Below are positions 37,883 to 47,583 of a stretch of 64,000 nt of DNA, piece by piece. How positions within the stretch are numbered: the first letter of the stretch is position 1; every line of letters begins with the position of its first letter. The DNA is from Thiomicrorhabdus sp. zzn3 (GTDB lineage Bacteria > Pseudomonadota > Gammaproteobacteria > Thiomicrospirales > Thiomicrospiraceae). The notes beneath the pieces are model-generated. The model made no database searches. It was not told where the DNA came from and saw only the letters and a list, made by a program, of their open reading frames with translations. The DNA lies in the NCBI RefSeq assembly GCF_029767755.1, contig NZ_JARUQS010000001.1:744001-808000 (forward strand), read 5' to 3'. Position numbers and translations under genes: made by a program.

Positions 37883-39274
37883 TTAAATGCTTGGGTTTCC
37901 GCCCTGAGTCAACAAGGCCGGGTTTAGGTATTGTTTTAAAGTGTCTCGATCCAGGTCAGTCATCTCTAAAGCAACGTCCAATACGGGGCGTCCGCTTCGA
38001 TAAGCTTCTTTGGCGATGGCGGCTCCTTTTTCGTAGCCAACAACGGTATTTAATGCGGTTACCAGGATCGGGTTGATGTCTAATGCTTTTTGAATATTGT
38101 CATGATTGACCGTAAAACCATGAATCGCCAAATCCGCAAGCTGGATTGAAGCGTTGGCAGCGATTTCAATGCTTTGTAGCAGGTTAAATGCAATCATTGG
38201 CAGGGCGACATTCAGCTGGAAGTTTCCTGTCTGAGCGCCAACGGTAATGGCTGTATGATTCCCCATGATTTGTGCAGCAACCATACAAACCGCTTCCGGA
38301 ATCACGGGGTTAACTTTACCGGGCATGATTGAACTTCCAGGCTGCAGTGCCGGTAATTGAATTTCTCCCAGACCTGCGAGTGGCCCCGAGTTCATCCAAC
38401 GTAGATCGTTGGCGATTTTCATTAAAGAGGCGGCGAGCACATTCAGCTGGCCGCTTAACTCCAATGCCGTGTCTTGACAGCTTAGGCCGACATACAGGTT
38501 ATCCATCTGTTCAAATGGTACCGCGGTGATCGTTGAGAGATTGGCGGCGACCAGACGGCCAAATTCAGCCTCAGCGTTGATGCCGGTTCCTACTGCAGTG
38601 CCACCTTGTGGTAATTTGTGCAGACGTTTTTGCGTATCTTCAAGGCGTTGAATGTTGTCGCTGATTTGTGCGCGCCAACCGGAGAGTTCTTGACTCATTT
38701 TTACCGGCATCGCGTCCATCAAGTGAGTGCGGCCTGTCTTGACGACATCGGATAGTGTTTTTTCTTTGTCTTCGATGACTTCTGCTAGGTGGCGTAAAGC
38801 GGGTAATAGTCGTTCTTCCAGGCTGATAGCGGCCGATACGTGAATGGTTGTTGGGATGACGTCGTTCGAGCTTTGGCTCATATTAACGTCATCGTTAGGG
38901 TGAACGTCCACACCGGTTAAGGATTTAGCCAGTGTAGCGATGACCTCGTTTGCATTCATATTGGTACTGGTGCCGGAACCGGTTTGGAATACGTCAATTG
39001 GAAATTGGTCCAGGTACTCGCCTTTAATGATACGGTCGGCTGCAGTTTGAATGGCGTGGGCTTTCTCTTCGCTTAACAATCCTAACTCGCGGTTGCTGTC
39101 GGAGCAGGCAAATTTGACATAGCATAGCGCTTTAATAAAACTGCTCGGCATCGGAGTGCCGCTGATAGGAAAGTTGTTGATAGCGCGTTGTGTTTGTGCG
39201 CCATAAAGGGCGTCAGCTGGAACTTGAAGTTCGCCCATGCTGTCTTTTTCAATGCGGTATTGTTTTTCTGTCAT
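37883..39274 (-). CDS. fumC: Fumarate hydratase class II FumC
   Basis: Iron-independent, oxygen-stable fumarase of the TCA cycle. 463 residues with TGSGTSTNMNANEV, the catalytic-region motif HPNDDVNMSQSSND and the superfamily signature GSSIMPGKVNP. First gene of a probable fumC-trxA operon. A CAGGCCTG palindrome lies 60 bp upstream of its start. Confidence 0.96.
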   Translation of the reverse strand: MTEKQYRIEKDSMGELQVPADALYGAQTQRAINNFPISGTPMPSSFIKALCYVKFACSDSNRELGLLSEEKAHAIQTAADRIIKGEYLDQFPIDVFQTGSGTSTNMNANEVIATLAKSLTGVDVHPNDDVNMSQSSNDVIPTTIHVSAAISLEERLLPALRHLAEVIEDKEKTLSDVVKTGRTHLMDAMPVKMSQELSGWRAQISDNIQRLEDTQKRLHKLPQGGTAVGTGINAEAEFGRLVAANLSTITAVPFEQMDNLYVGLSCQDTALELSGQLNVLAASLMKIANDLRWMNSGPLAGLGEIQLPALQPGSSIMPGKVNPVIPEAVCMVAAQIMGNHTAITVGAQTGNFQLNVALPMIAFNLLQSIEIAANASIQLADLAIHGFTVNHDNIQKALDINPILVTALNTVVGYEKGAAIAKEAYRSGRPVLDVALEMTDLDRDTLKQYLNPALLTQGGNPSI

Positions 39275-39604
39275 GTTATTGATGTTCTAAGAAATTGCGA
39301 TGAAATTGATTGTAGGCTGCATGGCAAACCGAGTGACCAGGCCTGTTGAAAGTCATACAGGTCTCTCAAAAGGCATTTTTATCTCGTTAAAATTGTGAAT
39401 ACGACTTTGATCGGTTTTAATAAACAATAACGAGCGATCACGAATTGTTACCTAACTTTTGGTTAAAGAGGGTTTTATGGAAAAAACCGTAAAACCTCCG
39501 GAAAACTGGATAGGCAAGAGGGTTCAAGTCGGTTTTATATGCTAAGCAAAATATGGCTCATCATTGTACGCGTCTTTCAGCCAAAATAACAGAACAGTCT
39601 TTTT
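39275..39604. other. 330-bp gap between fumC and the histidine kinase gene
   Basis: Divergent promoter region. It contains a CAGGCCTG palindrome (39334-39349), and an imperfect inverted repeat GGTTTTATGG / CCGTAAAACC (39471-39496) that contains the ATG of a 22-codon open frame (39477-39545) preceded by AGAGGG. Nothing else was recognised. Confidence 0.5.
39334..39349. repeat. CAGGCCTG palindrome upstream of fumC
   Basis: TGACCAGGCCTGTTGA, 14 of 16 matches to the full form; core at 39338-39345. Confidence 0.65.
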
Positions 39605-41623
39605 ATGAAGTTAGATCAACAGAAATTCAATCAATGGCTTGCCGATGAGGTGGTGTGGTGGTGCTGCGAAATCTCTGCCGATTGTCAGTTTTTTGCCTGT
39701 TCTAAAGGAATGAAAAAGCTGTTTTCCCATCCGCTGCGCGGGTTGAAAGACTTGACTGGTGAGGATGAAGAGCATCTGATTCGCCTCAAAATACAAGAGC
39801 TGCTCGATTCATCGGAAAATGAAGTTCGTTTTGTTTGCAGTTTTAACACGCGTTTCGGTAAAAGCTCGTTTCAGCACCGTTTGAAGGTTATGACGCTGGG
39901 GAGCGAAGAGTGCATCTTTGCCGAATGCGTTGATGTTACCGAGATGGTGCTGTTTGAGCAGGAAATGATAGATGCTCAGGGGCGTTTATCCTTAAGTCAA
40001 CTCTATGAGCGTCAAGAGATGCTTGAAGAGCAAAACCGGGTGATTCAGGATTCCTATGCCAAGCAGTCCCGTTTCCTGGCGTTACTGAGTCATGAGCTGC
40101 GTTCTCCTTTGTTGGGTATCAGCAGCATGGTGGCAAATCTTAAGCAGCATTACCCGGATGATGTTTACCTCAACGAACGTCTAAAAGTGATTAGTCTGAC
40201 CAGTGAGCAGATGGTGTTTCTGGTTAACGATATCTTGACCTATTCCCAGACCGAGTACGATGCCATTACATTGCACCCACGGCGTTTTTCTCTTAAACAA
40301 ACTTTTGATTATGTAAAGCAATTGACCAAGTCAATCGCGGCGGAAAAAGGCGTGTTTGTTTCTCTGGTTTATCTTGGAGAGAGTGACTGGGTGTATGGCG
40401 ATGGCATCCGTTTGTCACAAATTCTGATTAACTTGATCGTTAATGGCATTAAGTTTACGCACGCCGGAGGCGTCTCGGTAGAAGTCCGTCAGCAGAACCG
40501 GGATCATTTCAGCTTTATGGTGATGGATTCCGGGGAGGGGATAGAAGCTCAAAAATTACCCCACATTTTTGATCCCTTTGTTCAATTTAAAACAGAGGGG
40601 GCTACACGGACATTGGGTTCCGGTTTAGGGCTCTCAGTGGTTAAGCAGTTGATTGATGTGATGGGAGGAGATATTTCTGTTATTTCAACGGTGGGGGTCG
40701 GAACGCGATTTAACTTTAGCTTGAGATTGCCCTTAGCAGAGGATGAGCGCGAGTTACCTTCTATTGAAGAGAGTCGCTTGTCCACTCCCCTTGATGGCCA
40801 AGCTGATGAAGGTTCTTCAGGCTTTCAATATCGAGTTTTAGTCGTAGACGATTCTCAAATCAATCGCATGGTATTGAGCGGGTTTTTGAAAGAACTGGAA
40901 TGCCAGGTGGTTGAGGCACAAGATGGCCAGCAGGCTTGGTCACTCTTTCAGCAGCAGTCATTTGATATTGTTTTCTTGGATATTCAGATGCCGGTTATGG
41001 ATGGTTTTGCGGTAATGGAAAAGATCCAGCAGGCGAAGTTATCTGGCGGTGCCGATGCATTGCAAGCCGTGTTTGCAATTACCGCTGGTGGTGGTGAAGA
41101 GTTGATCCCTGATGGTCACAATTTAGAGAGTCTGGGGTTTAAAAAGTGGCTGGTCAAGCCGATCAGTAAAGCCCAGGTTTTTGAGTTGTTAGAATCCGTG
41201 CAACGAAAAAACGGAGCGATCAAGTCTTCGGAAGACGAGACATCAGAAACTGAGGATATGGCGAGTTCCCTTGAAAAATCAGTGGATTGGCCTTATAGCA
41301 TGGAAGAAGGCGATGAGCTGCAAAAAGCTGATCGAATTCCTGAGCAGTTTGAGCACCTGGCTTCGAGTTTTTTTGTTGAGATGCGAGCCAACTTGTCCGA
41401 ATTGGATGAAAAGCTAAAACAGTCGCAATGGCACGAGATTAAAGCACTGGCGCATTACATGAAAGGCAACTGTATGGTCTTTCAGCTGGAGCGTTGGGTT
41501 AAATGGCTACGCGAAATTGAAGCCCAAGCTGAAAATGAGTTGCCTGAGCAGGTGCGCAAACAAAATATTGCACATCTTGTCGGGCTGATTAGGAAGGCGC
41601 TAAATTTCCTTGAGAAATCATAG
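39605..41623 (+). CDS. Soluble hybrid sensor histidine kinase with REC and Hpt domains
   Basis: 672-residue phosphorelay protein without membrane segments. Order: PAS-like N-terminal region (about 1-120), coiled coil (120-160), HisKA with phospho-His in LLSHELRSPLLG (near 163), HATPase_c (about 270-390; NLIVNGIKFT, MDSGEGIE, GSGLGLSVVK), receiver with phospho-Asp in VFLDIQMPVMDG (near 459), and a C-terminal Hpt with HYMKGN (near 617). This is the ArcB/BarA-like four-step plan. The NarL-type gene 91 bp downstream is the probable partner. The signal is unknown. Confidence 0.94.
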   Translation: MKLDQQKFNQWLADEVVWWCCEISADCQFFACSKGMKKLFSHPLRGLKDLTGEDEEHLIRLKIQELLDSSENEVRFVCSFNTRFGKSSFQHRLKVMTLGSEECIFAECVDVTEMVLFEQEMIDAQGRLSLSQLYERQEMLEEQNRVIQDSYAKQSRFLALLSHELRSPLLGISSMVANLKQHYPDDVYLNERLKVISLTSEQMVFLVNDILTYSQTEYDAITLHPRRFSLKQTFDYVKQLTKSIAAEKGVFVSLVYLGESDWVYGDGIRLSQILINLIVNGIKFTHAGGVSVEVRQQNRDHFSFMVMDSGEGIEAQKLPHIFDPFVQFKTEGATRTLGSGLGLSVVKQLIDVMGGDISVISTVGVGTRFNFSLRLPLAEDERELPSIEESRLSTPLDGQADEGSSGFQYRVLVVDDSQINRMVLSGFLKELECQVVEAQDGQQAWSLFQQQSFDIVFLDIQMPVMDGFAVMEKIQQAKLSGGADALQAVFAITAGGGEELIPDGHNLESLGFKKWLVKPISKAQVFELLESVQRKNGAIKSSEDETSETEDMASSLEKSVDWPYSMEEGDELQKADRIPEQFEHLASSFFVEMRANLSELDEKLKQSQWHEIKALAHYMKGNCMVFQLERWVKWLREIEAQAENELPEQVRKQNIAHLVGLIRKALNFLEKS

Positions 41624-41714
41624 GGAATTAGCCATAATACCCGTTAAATATATGGACTGTATTCGGAATATTCCGAACTGTCTTGCTCCGATCCCTTATT
41701 GAGGTATGAGATCC

Positions 41715-42368
41715 ATGACAAATAAAGTAACGATTTTATTAGCAGAAGATCATAGTCTGGTAAGAGCTGGATTTAAATCGATTTTAGAATCGGAAGACGA
41801 TTTCTCTGTTGTTGGAGAGGCGGAAGATGGTTTGGAATGCCTGGAGTTGGTTAGAACCAAATCACCAATGGTCGTTCTGCTTGATCTGTCTATGCCAAAA
41901 TTGAGTGGTTTGAATGCGATCACGCACATCAAAAAGCGCTACGCAGAGACTAAAATTATTGTGCTGACTGCAGCCGAAACCCCGAGCGTGTGGATGGAAG
42001 TCCTGGATATGGGGGTGAACGGCATTGCGATGAAATCGGTTTCACAGAAAGAGTTAATTTCAGGCGTGCGTAAAGTGGTCGCGGGCGATACGTTTATCCA
42101 TTCGGAAATTCAACCGATCCTGGATGCCGAACTGGATAAACTGTCTTCGAACAAGAAACTCTCTGTTCGCGAGAAGCAGGTGGTTAAGTTGGTGGCTGAG
42201 GGTTATAAGACGAAAGAAATTGCGGAAATTCTGGATATCAGTGACCGTACGGTTTCTAAGCATCGTGAGAACCTAATGACTAAAATGGGTGTGACGTCAA
42301 CGGCCGAGATCACCAATTATGCCAATGAATCCGGTTTGACTAAGGTTCGTTTGGAAGAAATTGAATAA
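41715..42368 (+). CDS. NarL/FixJ-type response regulator
   Basis: 217-residue transcription factor: receiver domain (1-120; LLAEDHSLVRAG, phospho-Asp in VLLDLSMPKLSG, KxxxK lysine near KSVSQKEL) and LuxR-type helix-turn-helix (about 150-210; LSVREKQVVKLVAEGYKTKEIAEIL). ATG 41706 is only one base from GAGG while ATG 41715 is 10 away, so 41715 is favoured. Most likely receives phosphate from the preceding hybrid kinase. Resembles UvrY/GacA-class regulators in plan, but its targets are unknown. Confidence 0.92.
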   Translation: MTNKVTILLAEDHSLVRAGFKSILESEDDFSVVGEAEDGLECLELVRTKSPMVVLLDLSMPKLSGLNAITHIKKRYAETKIIVLTAAETPSVWMEVLDMGVNGIAMKSVSQKELISGVRKVVAGDTFIHSEIQPILDAELDKLSSNKKLSVREKQVVKLVAEGYKTKEIAEILDISDRTVSKHRENLMTKMGVTSTAEITNYANESGLTKVRLEEIE

Positions 42369-42384
42369 GTCCAAACTGAACTCT

Positions 42385-42423
42385 AAACCCAAAAAGGAGC
42401 GTTTAGGCTCCTTTTTGGGTTTT
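42385..42423. terminator. Terminator after the response regulator gene
   Basis: AAACCCAAAAAGGAGC ... GGCTCCTTTTTGGGTTT, a long near-perfect inverted repeat usable from both the regulator gene and the converging DUF5610 gene. Confidence 0.9.
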
Positions 42424-42447
42424 AAAGGAACATATTACCCTCAGGAA

Positions 42448-43182
42448 TCACCCTGAGGAATCGCTTGATTTCTCAGGGTTTTCAGAAACTTCTGTAGCTT
42501 CCGAAGAGCTTGTCAAGGGTTCTGTTTCTGCCGTTTCGGTTTCAGGGTTCAGATAATTCTCTTTAAAGGCTTGCAATCCCTGCTGGACTAATTGGAAGGT
42601 TTGTTCAATGTTGTCGGCAACCTCACCTTCCAGTACATTCAAGTCTCCCAGCACTCCCTTGGCTTGATCAAACCCCTGAGTGATGCCGTTGCCAATCACA
42701 TCCATAAAACGGTTAATCAGCGCCTCGCCCTCTAAGTTCGGGTTGGCTTTTTGAAAAGCGGCAAGCATTGCGGTGCTCCCGTCTACAATGCGCTTAGCGG
42801 TATTTTCCGGGCTCCAATATTCTAAGCCGCCTTGCGCTTGTAGGGCTTCATCGCTGATTGGTTTGAATTCGGTTTGTCCTAACTCTTGAGTCAAAATCTC
42901 ATTGAGTTTGTCAATCGCTTCTTGAAAGGTGATTTTTAAAGCCTTATGAGACGTTTGTTCAGGGTTGCTAAACAGATGAGCGACTAAATCGGCTTGTTGT
43001 GCTTGACGCAATGTTGTTCGGCTTTGATGGACTTCAACCGCTTTCTCCGACGCTTGCACAGGCAATTCCGGATTTCCGTGCGCCCGCTTTCCTTGATTTT
43101 CGGGGTTGGCTTGCGCAGGGGTTAATGCGTTGGTTTTTTGATAGGCGTTAATAAGCCCTTTATTGACAGGGTTGATCGCCAT
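42448..43182 (-). CDS. DUF5610-type hypothetical protein
   Basis: 244-residue protein of unknown function. The N-terminal ~75 residues are polar and low in order; the middle (about 80-210) is helical and contains GLEYWSPENTAKRIVDGS, which I associate with the DUF5610 family of gammaproteobacteria; the last ~30 residues are an acidic, serine-rich tail (EATEVSENPEKSSDSSG). No signal peptide or membrane segment, and the start is rich in flagellar-hook-like residues only by loose impression. Single gene. No function is assigned. Confidence 0.78.
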   Translation of the reverse strand: MAINPVNKGLINAYQKTNALTPAQANPENQGKRAHGNPELPVQASEKAVEVHQSRTTLRQAQQADLVAHLFSNPEQTSHKALKITFQEAIDKLNEILTQELGQTEFKPISDEALQAQGGLEYWSPENTAKRIVDGSTAMLAAFQKANPNLEGEALINRFMDVIGNGITQGFDQAKGVLGDLNVLEGEVADNIEQTFQLVQQGLQAFKENYLNPETETAETEPLTSSSEATEVSENPEKSSDSSG

Positions 43183-43439
43183 GGTCGTTACCTCTTATTA
43201 ATCTGATTGAAATCCAACTTTTCATGATTCATTTTACGCTTGTTGATAGAGATAAAACAAGCGCTAGTGAAAATGGTATGCAGTAGGAATGGTTTAATTA
43301 CAATAAGTTATCGGCTAAGTTGTATAAAACTTTAAACTTTATATATATGGATGGGAATCCAATAAGGTCAAGCAAAAAAGTTTAAATACTGGTATGATTC
43401 CCGTTTATTTTTTAAGCGGATAATGAAAGGTCTGACGAC

Positions 43440-44535
43440 ATGGAATTAAACCCGGTTTATAGCCGATTAAGCGATTATCAGGAACGTACGGAATCGCTTA
43501 GGGGGTATCTTTGACTATGAGACAAAATCTGAACGCCTAGTTGAGGTTTTGCGCGAGCTGGAAGATCCGGAGGTTTGGAATCGTCCGGAGCAAGCTCAGG
43601 CACTGGGTAAAGAAAAATCCCAGTTGGAAAATATCGTTTCTACCATCGAAGAGTTGGACGGCGGTCTGGAATCCTGCAAGGAACTGCTGGAACTGGCAGA
43701 AATGGACGCCGATGAAGAGATGGTTGAGGAGGTGAAATCCGAACTTGACCGTCTAGGCGGCAAGTTGGATCAGCTTGAATTCCAGCGTATGTTTTCCGGT
43801 GAATTGGACGCCAATAACTGCTATGTGGAAATCCAGTCTGGTTCCGGCGGTACCGAGGCCCAGGATTGGGCAAACATGCTGTTAAGAATGTATTTGCGCT
43901 GGGCGGAAAGTCATGGCTTTAAAGCCGAACTGTTGGAGGTCACAGACGGCGATGTAGCCGGTATCAAGAGTGCTACGATTCACGTACAGGGTGACTACGC
44001 CTATGGCTGGCTGCGTACTGAAACCGGTGTGCACCGTTTGGTGCGCAAATCGCCGTTTGATTCGGGGAATCGCCGCCATACCTCGTTTGCATCGGTGTTT
44101 ATTTCGCCGGAGATTGACGACAGCTTTGAAATTGACATCAATCCCGCGGATTTGCGAATTGACGTTTACCGTGCAAGTGGGGCCGGCGGTCAGCACGTTA
44201 ACCGAACCGAATCCGCAGTCCGTATCACGCACTTGCCGACCAATACGGTAACTCAGTGTCAGAATGGACGTTCGCAGCATCAGAATAAGGCCGAAGCGAT
44301 GAAACAGTTGCGTGCCAAGCTGTATGAGCTGGAAATGATGGAGCGCAATGCAGAAAAACAAGCATTGGAAGACTCTAAATCCGATATCGGTTGGGGAAGT
44401 CAGATACGTTCTTACGTGTTGGATTCCGGGCGCATTAAAGATTTGCGTACCGGTGTGGAAACTGGAAATACCAACGCCGTGTTGGACGGAGACTTGGATC
44501 AGTTTATTGTCGCCAGTCTAAAAGCGGGTATTTAA
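43440..44535 (+). CDS. prfB: Peptide chain release factor 2 (programmed +1 frameshift)
   Basis: RF2 releases peptides at UGA and UAA codons. It is read in two frames: 24 codons from ATG 43440, then in-frame TGA at 43512-43514 after the slippery CTT, continuing +1 from 43513. The upstream AGGGGG TAT CTT TGA arrangement is the classic RF2 autoregulatory site, with an internal Shine-Dalgarno sequence. The joined product is 364 residues (E. coli 365), with the stop-recognition SPF and the catalytic GGQ in [12 protein letters not shown]. It is not a pseudogene. Followed by lysS. Confidence 0.96.
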
Positions 44536-44595
44536 CGCAAGAAATTTAAGCGAAACCGTTGTAAAAGATTTAACGAAACCGGGCAGGGTTGAAAA

Positions 44596-44611
44596 GCATC
44601 AGGCCTGTTGA
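44596..44611. repeat. CAGGCCTG palindrome between prfB and lysS
   Basis: Core 44600-44607 (right half matches the full form, left half does not), inside the 96-bp gap of the prfB-lysS pair. Confidence 0.6.
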
Positions 44612-44631
44612 GAATGTTAAGAGAGTATTAA

Positions 44632-46146
44632 ATGTCAGAAACACAGAATAACGTACCAGAAGTGGATGAGAACAAAATCATTGCGGAGCGTCGCGCCAAG
44701 TTGAATGCACTGCGTGAGATCGGTCATTCCTATCCAAATACCTTCCGTCGCGAAAACACCTCGGCGGAGCTGCACGGTAAGTACGACGGCATGAGCAAGG
44801 AAGAGTTGGCAGAGGCGGAACCGGTTCGCGTTAAGGTGGCTGGAAGAATGATGTTGCGCCGTATTATGGGTAAGGCCAGCTTTGCCACTTTGCAGGACTA
44901 TGAAGGACGCATTCAAATTTATGTGACTCGTGATGAATTGCCGGAAGGGTTCTATAACGAACAGTTTAAAAAGTGGGATCTGGGGGATATTGTTGGAGCC
45001 GAAGGAACGTTGTTTAAGACCAATACCGGCGAGCTGTCGATTCATGTTGACCATATCGAACTGATCACTAAATCGATCCGCCCGTTGCCGGATAAGTTCC
45101 ATGGGTTACAAGATCAGGAGGTGAAATACCGCCAGCGTTATGTGGACCTGATTGTGAATGAAGAGAGCCGCGAAACTTTCATTATGCGTTCGAAGATCGT
45201 TCAGCATGTGCGAAACTTCCTGATCGAAAAAGGCTTTATGGAAGTGGAAACGCCGATGATGCATGTCATTCCTGGGGGGGCGACGGCCAGACCATTTAAT
45301 ACCCACCATAACGCATTGGATATGCCGTTGTACCTGCGCATCGCACCGGAATTGTACCTGAAGCGCTTGGTTGTCGGCGGGTTCGAGAAAGTGTTTGAAA
45401 TCAACCGTTCTTTCCGTAATGAGGGACTGTCCACTCGCCACAATCCGGAATTCACCATGGTGGAATTCTATTCGGCTTATACCGATTACCACCAGTTGAT
45501 GGATTACACCGAAGAGTTATTAAAAGAGCTGGCGGAATTGACAGTCGGTTCGACGACCGTGCCATATCAAGGACAGGAGTTTGATTTTGGTAAGCCGTTT
45601 GCGCGTTTGACGATGAAAGATGCGATCTTGCAATACAACCCGGATGTGACAGCTGAGCAGCTTGACGATTTGGAGGCCGCGCGGGAAGTGGCGAAATCAC
45701 TGCATATCAAAATTGAGGACAGTTACGGTCTTGGAAAAGTGCTGACCGAGATTTTTGAAGAGACGGTTGAAGAGAAGTTGATGGATCCCACTTTCATTAC
45801 CGAATATCCGGCCGAGGTCTCTCCATTGGCGCGCCGTAACGACAAAAATCCGTTCATTACCGACCGTTTTGAACTGTTTATCGGCGGGCGAGAGTTGGCC
45901 AACGGCTTTAACGAGTTGAATGATGCTGAAGATCAGGCGGAACGTTTCCGCGCTCAGGTTGAAGCGAAAGAGGCCGGGGACGACGAGGCGATGCATTATG
46001 ACGAAGATTACATTACTGCGTTGGAGCACGGTATGCCGCCAACCGCCGGTGAAGGAATCGGGATTGACCGATTGGTGATGCTGTTTACCGATAAACCGAG
46101 CATTCGCGATGTGTTGTTGTTCCCGCATATGCGCCCTGCGAGCTGA
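44632..46146 (+). CDS. lysS: Lysyl-tRNA synthetase, class II
   Basis: Charges tRNA-Lys. 504 residues: N-terminal OB-fold (about 60-150), then a class II catalytic domain with motif 2 ([20 protein letters not shown]) and motif 3 ([20 protein letters not shown]). Follows prfB as in E. coli. Carries its own terminator, preceded by a palindrome copy. Confidence 0.97.
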   Translation: MSETQNNVPEVDENKIIAERRAKLNALREIGHSYPNTFRRENTSAELHGKYDGMSKEELAEAEPVRVKVAGRMMLRRIMGKASFATLQDYEGRIQIYVTRDELPEGFYNEQFKKWDLGDIVGAEGTLFKTNTGELSIHVDHIELITKSIRPLPDKFHGLQDQEVKYRQRYVDLIVNEESRETFIMRSKIVQHVRNFLIEKGFMEVETPMMHVIPGGATARPFNTHHNALDMPLYLRIAPELYLKRLVVGGFEKVFEINRSFRNEGLSTRHNPEFTMVEFYSAYTDYHQLMDYTEELLKELAELTVGSTTVPYQGQEFDFGKPFARLTMKDAILQYNPDVTAEQLDDLEAAREVAKSLHIKIEDSYGLGKVLTEIFEETVEEKLMDPTFITEYPAEVSPLARRNDKNPFITDRFELFIGGRELANGFNELNDAEDQAERFRAQVEAKEAGDDEAMHYDEDYITALEHGMPPTAGEGIGIDRLVMLFTDKPSIRDVLLFPHMRPAS

Positions 46147-46179
46147 TCTGACGTTTAGATTTGAGTCCGTGAAGAAAAC

Positions 46180-46195
46180 TGAACAGGCCTGCTCA
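46180..46195. repeat. CAGGCCTG palindrome after lysS
   Basis: TGAACAGGCCTGCTCA, 15 of 16 matches, 33 bp beyond the lysS stop and 15 bp before the terminator hairpin. Confidence 0.7.
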
Positions 46196-46210
46196 GTTTT
46201 CATTCAAAAC

Positions 46211-46240
46211 AAAAAAGCCCTGCCATGCAGGGCTTTTTTT
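46211..46240. terminator. Bidirectional terminator lysS/ygfZ
   Basis: AAAAAAGCCCTGC, short loop, GCAGGGCTTTTTTT between converging genes. Confidence 0.92.
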
Positions 46241-46265
46241 ATGATTTACAGTCAGGTCAAACTGC

Positions 46266-47357
46266 TTATTCTTCGTCGGTAATGCTGTAAGGCATAGGTT
46301 CGATAACAGCCGCATGACCGGATTCGGTTTTGAGTTCACCCTGAGCGCTTTCTAGCGACTTTAAGGTGCCAACCGCCAGGCAGCGTGTACCGCTGAGTAC
46401 GTCCGGATTGGCCAAAATCACTTCCAGTTTGAAGCTCTTGTCCGCATTGTCCTTAAGGGTCAAGGTGTCTCCGGCGTTTAGTTCCACGAGTTCATCCAGG
46501 CGGACACGGAGCATGCGTTTGGTCACTTTGCCGCGGTAGTGGATGCGTGCAATGATCTCTTGTCCGGGAAAACAGCCTTTTCTGAAATTGATGGCATCGA
46601 GCTTATCCAGATTTAAAAACTGGGCGGTGTATTTGCCACTGGTGGCCGTTGTCACTTCCGGTACGGCCGCAGCAATGTTTAACAGATTCCAGTCCTGAGT
46701 GTTGGTGACATCACAGTTTTCACGCAGTTTAATCCATGCCTGCTGAATTTCTTCAGCCGGACCGAACAGGTCGTATTTATGGTAAGGGCCGGGTACCTTA
46801 ACCACGCAGATGTTCTGCATGCCTTCGGCTTGCACCATGCCGGTTTCGTAGGTCTCTTTAATTTTGGTGCTTAAGCGACGCTGAACATCCAGGTCGGCGA
46901 ACTCTCCGGCAAATCCGATGTGAATCATTTCTTGAGCGACATCACTGATTTGGACGTCAGAACGCAGCACAAACATTTTCAGACGCTTTTCAATACTCGC
47001 TTGTAAAGAACCGTGAAAACTTAAATAGAAGGCCTCACCGATTTTAAAGACGGTAAATACAGCCAGCACGTTTCCTTGAGGATCACAATAAGAGGAGAGT
47101 TGTGCACGGTTTTCGTTAACTTCGGTTAAGTCACTGCTCAGTTGCCCTTGTAAAAAATCAAACGCATCGGAACCGGACACCTTGAGCAAAGCATGATGGC
47201 TCAAGCTGGTAATGACCGGTCCGTGCTTGATTAAGTAGCGCTCCACTTCGCTATGACCAAAGGTGATAATGCGCTCGCCTGAGTCATCGAATTGAGCCCC
47301 TTGTTCTTGCAAAAAACGAGTCCAAACAGGATTGGTTGTGGTACTTTCGCTGTTCAT
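46266..47357 (-). CDS. ygfZ: Folate-binding protein YgfZ/GcvT family
   Basis: Tetrahydrofolate-binding protein that supports iron-sulfur enzymes such as MiaB in E. coli. 363 residues with the strict YgfZ signature KGCFPGQEIIARIHYRGK near residue 235, containing the functional cysteine. Otherwise resembles the aminomethyltransferase GcvT fold without its full active site. Placed near lysS, as ygfZ is in E. coli. Convergent with lysS, divergent from cheW. Confidence 0.92.
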   Translation of the reverse strand: MNSESTTTNPVWTRFLQEQGAQFDDSGERIITFGHSEVERYLIKHGPVITSLSHHALLKVSGSDAFDFLQGQLSSDLTEVNENRAQLSSYCDPQGNVLAVFTVFKIGEAFYLSFHGSLQASIEKRLKMFVLRSDVQISDVAQEMIHIGFAGEFADLDVQRRLSTKIKETYETGMVQAEGMQNICVVKVPGPYHKYDLFGPAEEIQQAWIKLRENCDVTNTQDWNLLNIAAAVPEVTTATSGKYTAQFLNLDKLDAINFRKGCFPGQEIIARIHYRGKVTKRMLRVRLDELVELNAGDTLTLKDNADKSFKLEVILANPDVLSGTRCLAVGTLKSLESAQGELKTESGHAAVIEPMPYSITDEE

Positions 47358-47583
47358 ATTCTTTCCTTCGTTTCAGATGTGCACAAATGATACCCGTAGA
47401 GCGCTTAAATCGCAAAATTCAGCGTCAAACGAAGGGCTTGAATCAGGTGACAGACAAAGCGGGTAAATTATTTGAATTTTTACGAATCGGCGGTTACTAT
47501 TGGTGATTATTAATGATTTTTATAAACTCACTCGGCGTGGTCTGAAAGCTCCTTTCAGTACCGATGAATAAATTTGGAGAGCG

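Noticed and set aside
42439-42457. CCTCAGG / CCTGAGG hairpin at the 3' end of the DUF5610 gene
   Set aside because: Short, overlaps the stop codon and lacks a T-run on the right strand; the adjacent 42385-42423 structure is the clear terminator.
43440-43548. prfB as a pseudogene because of the in-frame TGA
   Set aside because: The stop sits exactly in the classic RF2 +1 frameshift context and the rest of the protein is complete.
47541-47570. Flagellar sigma28-type promoter upstream of the solo cheW
   Set aside because: A CCGATGA box exists but the matching TAAA-type -35 element is wrong in sequence and spacing; the site overlaps a CTGAAA/TTTCAG inverted repeat that better explains the pattern.
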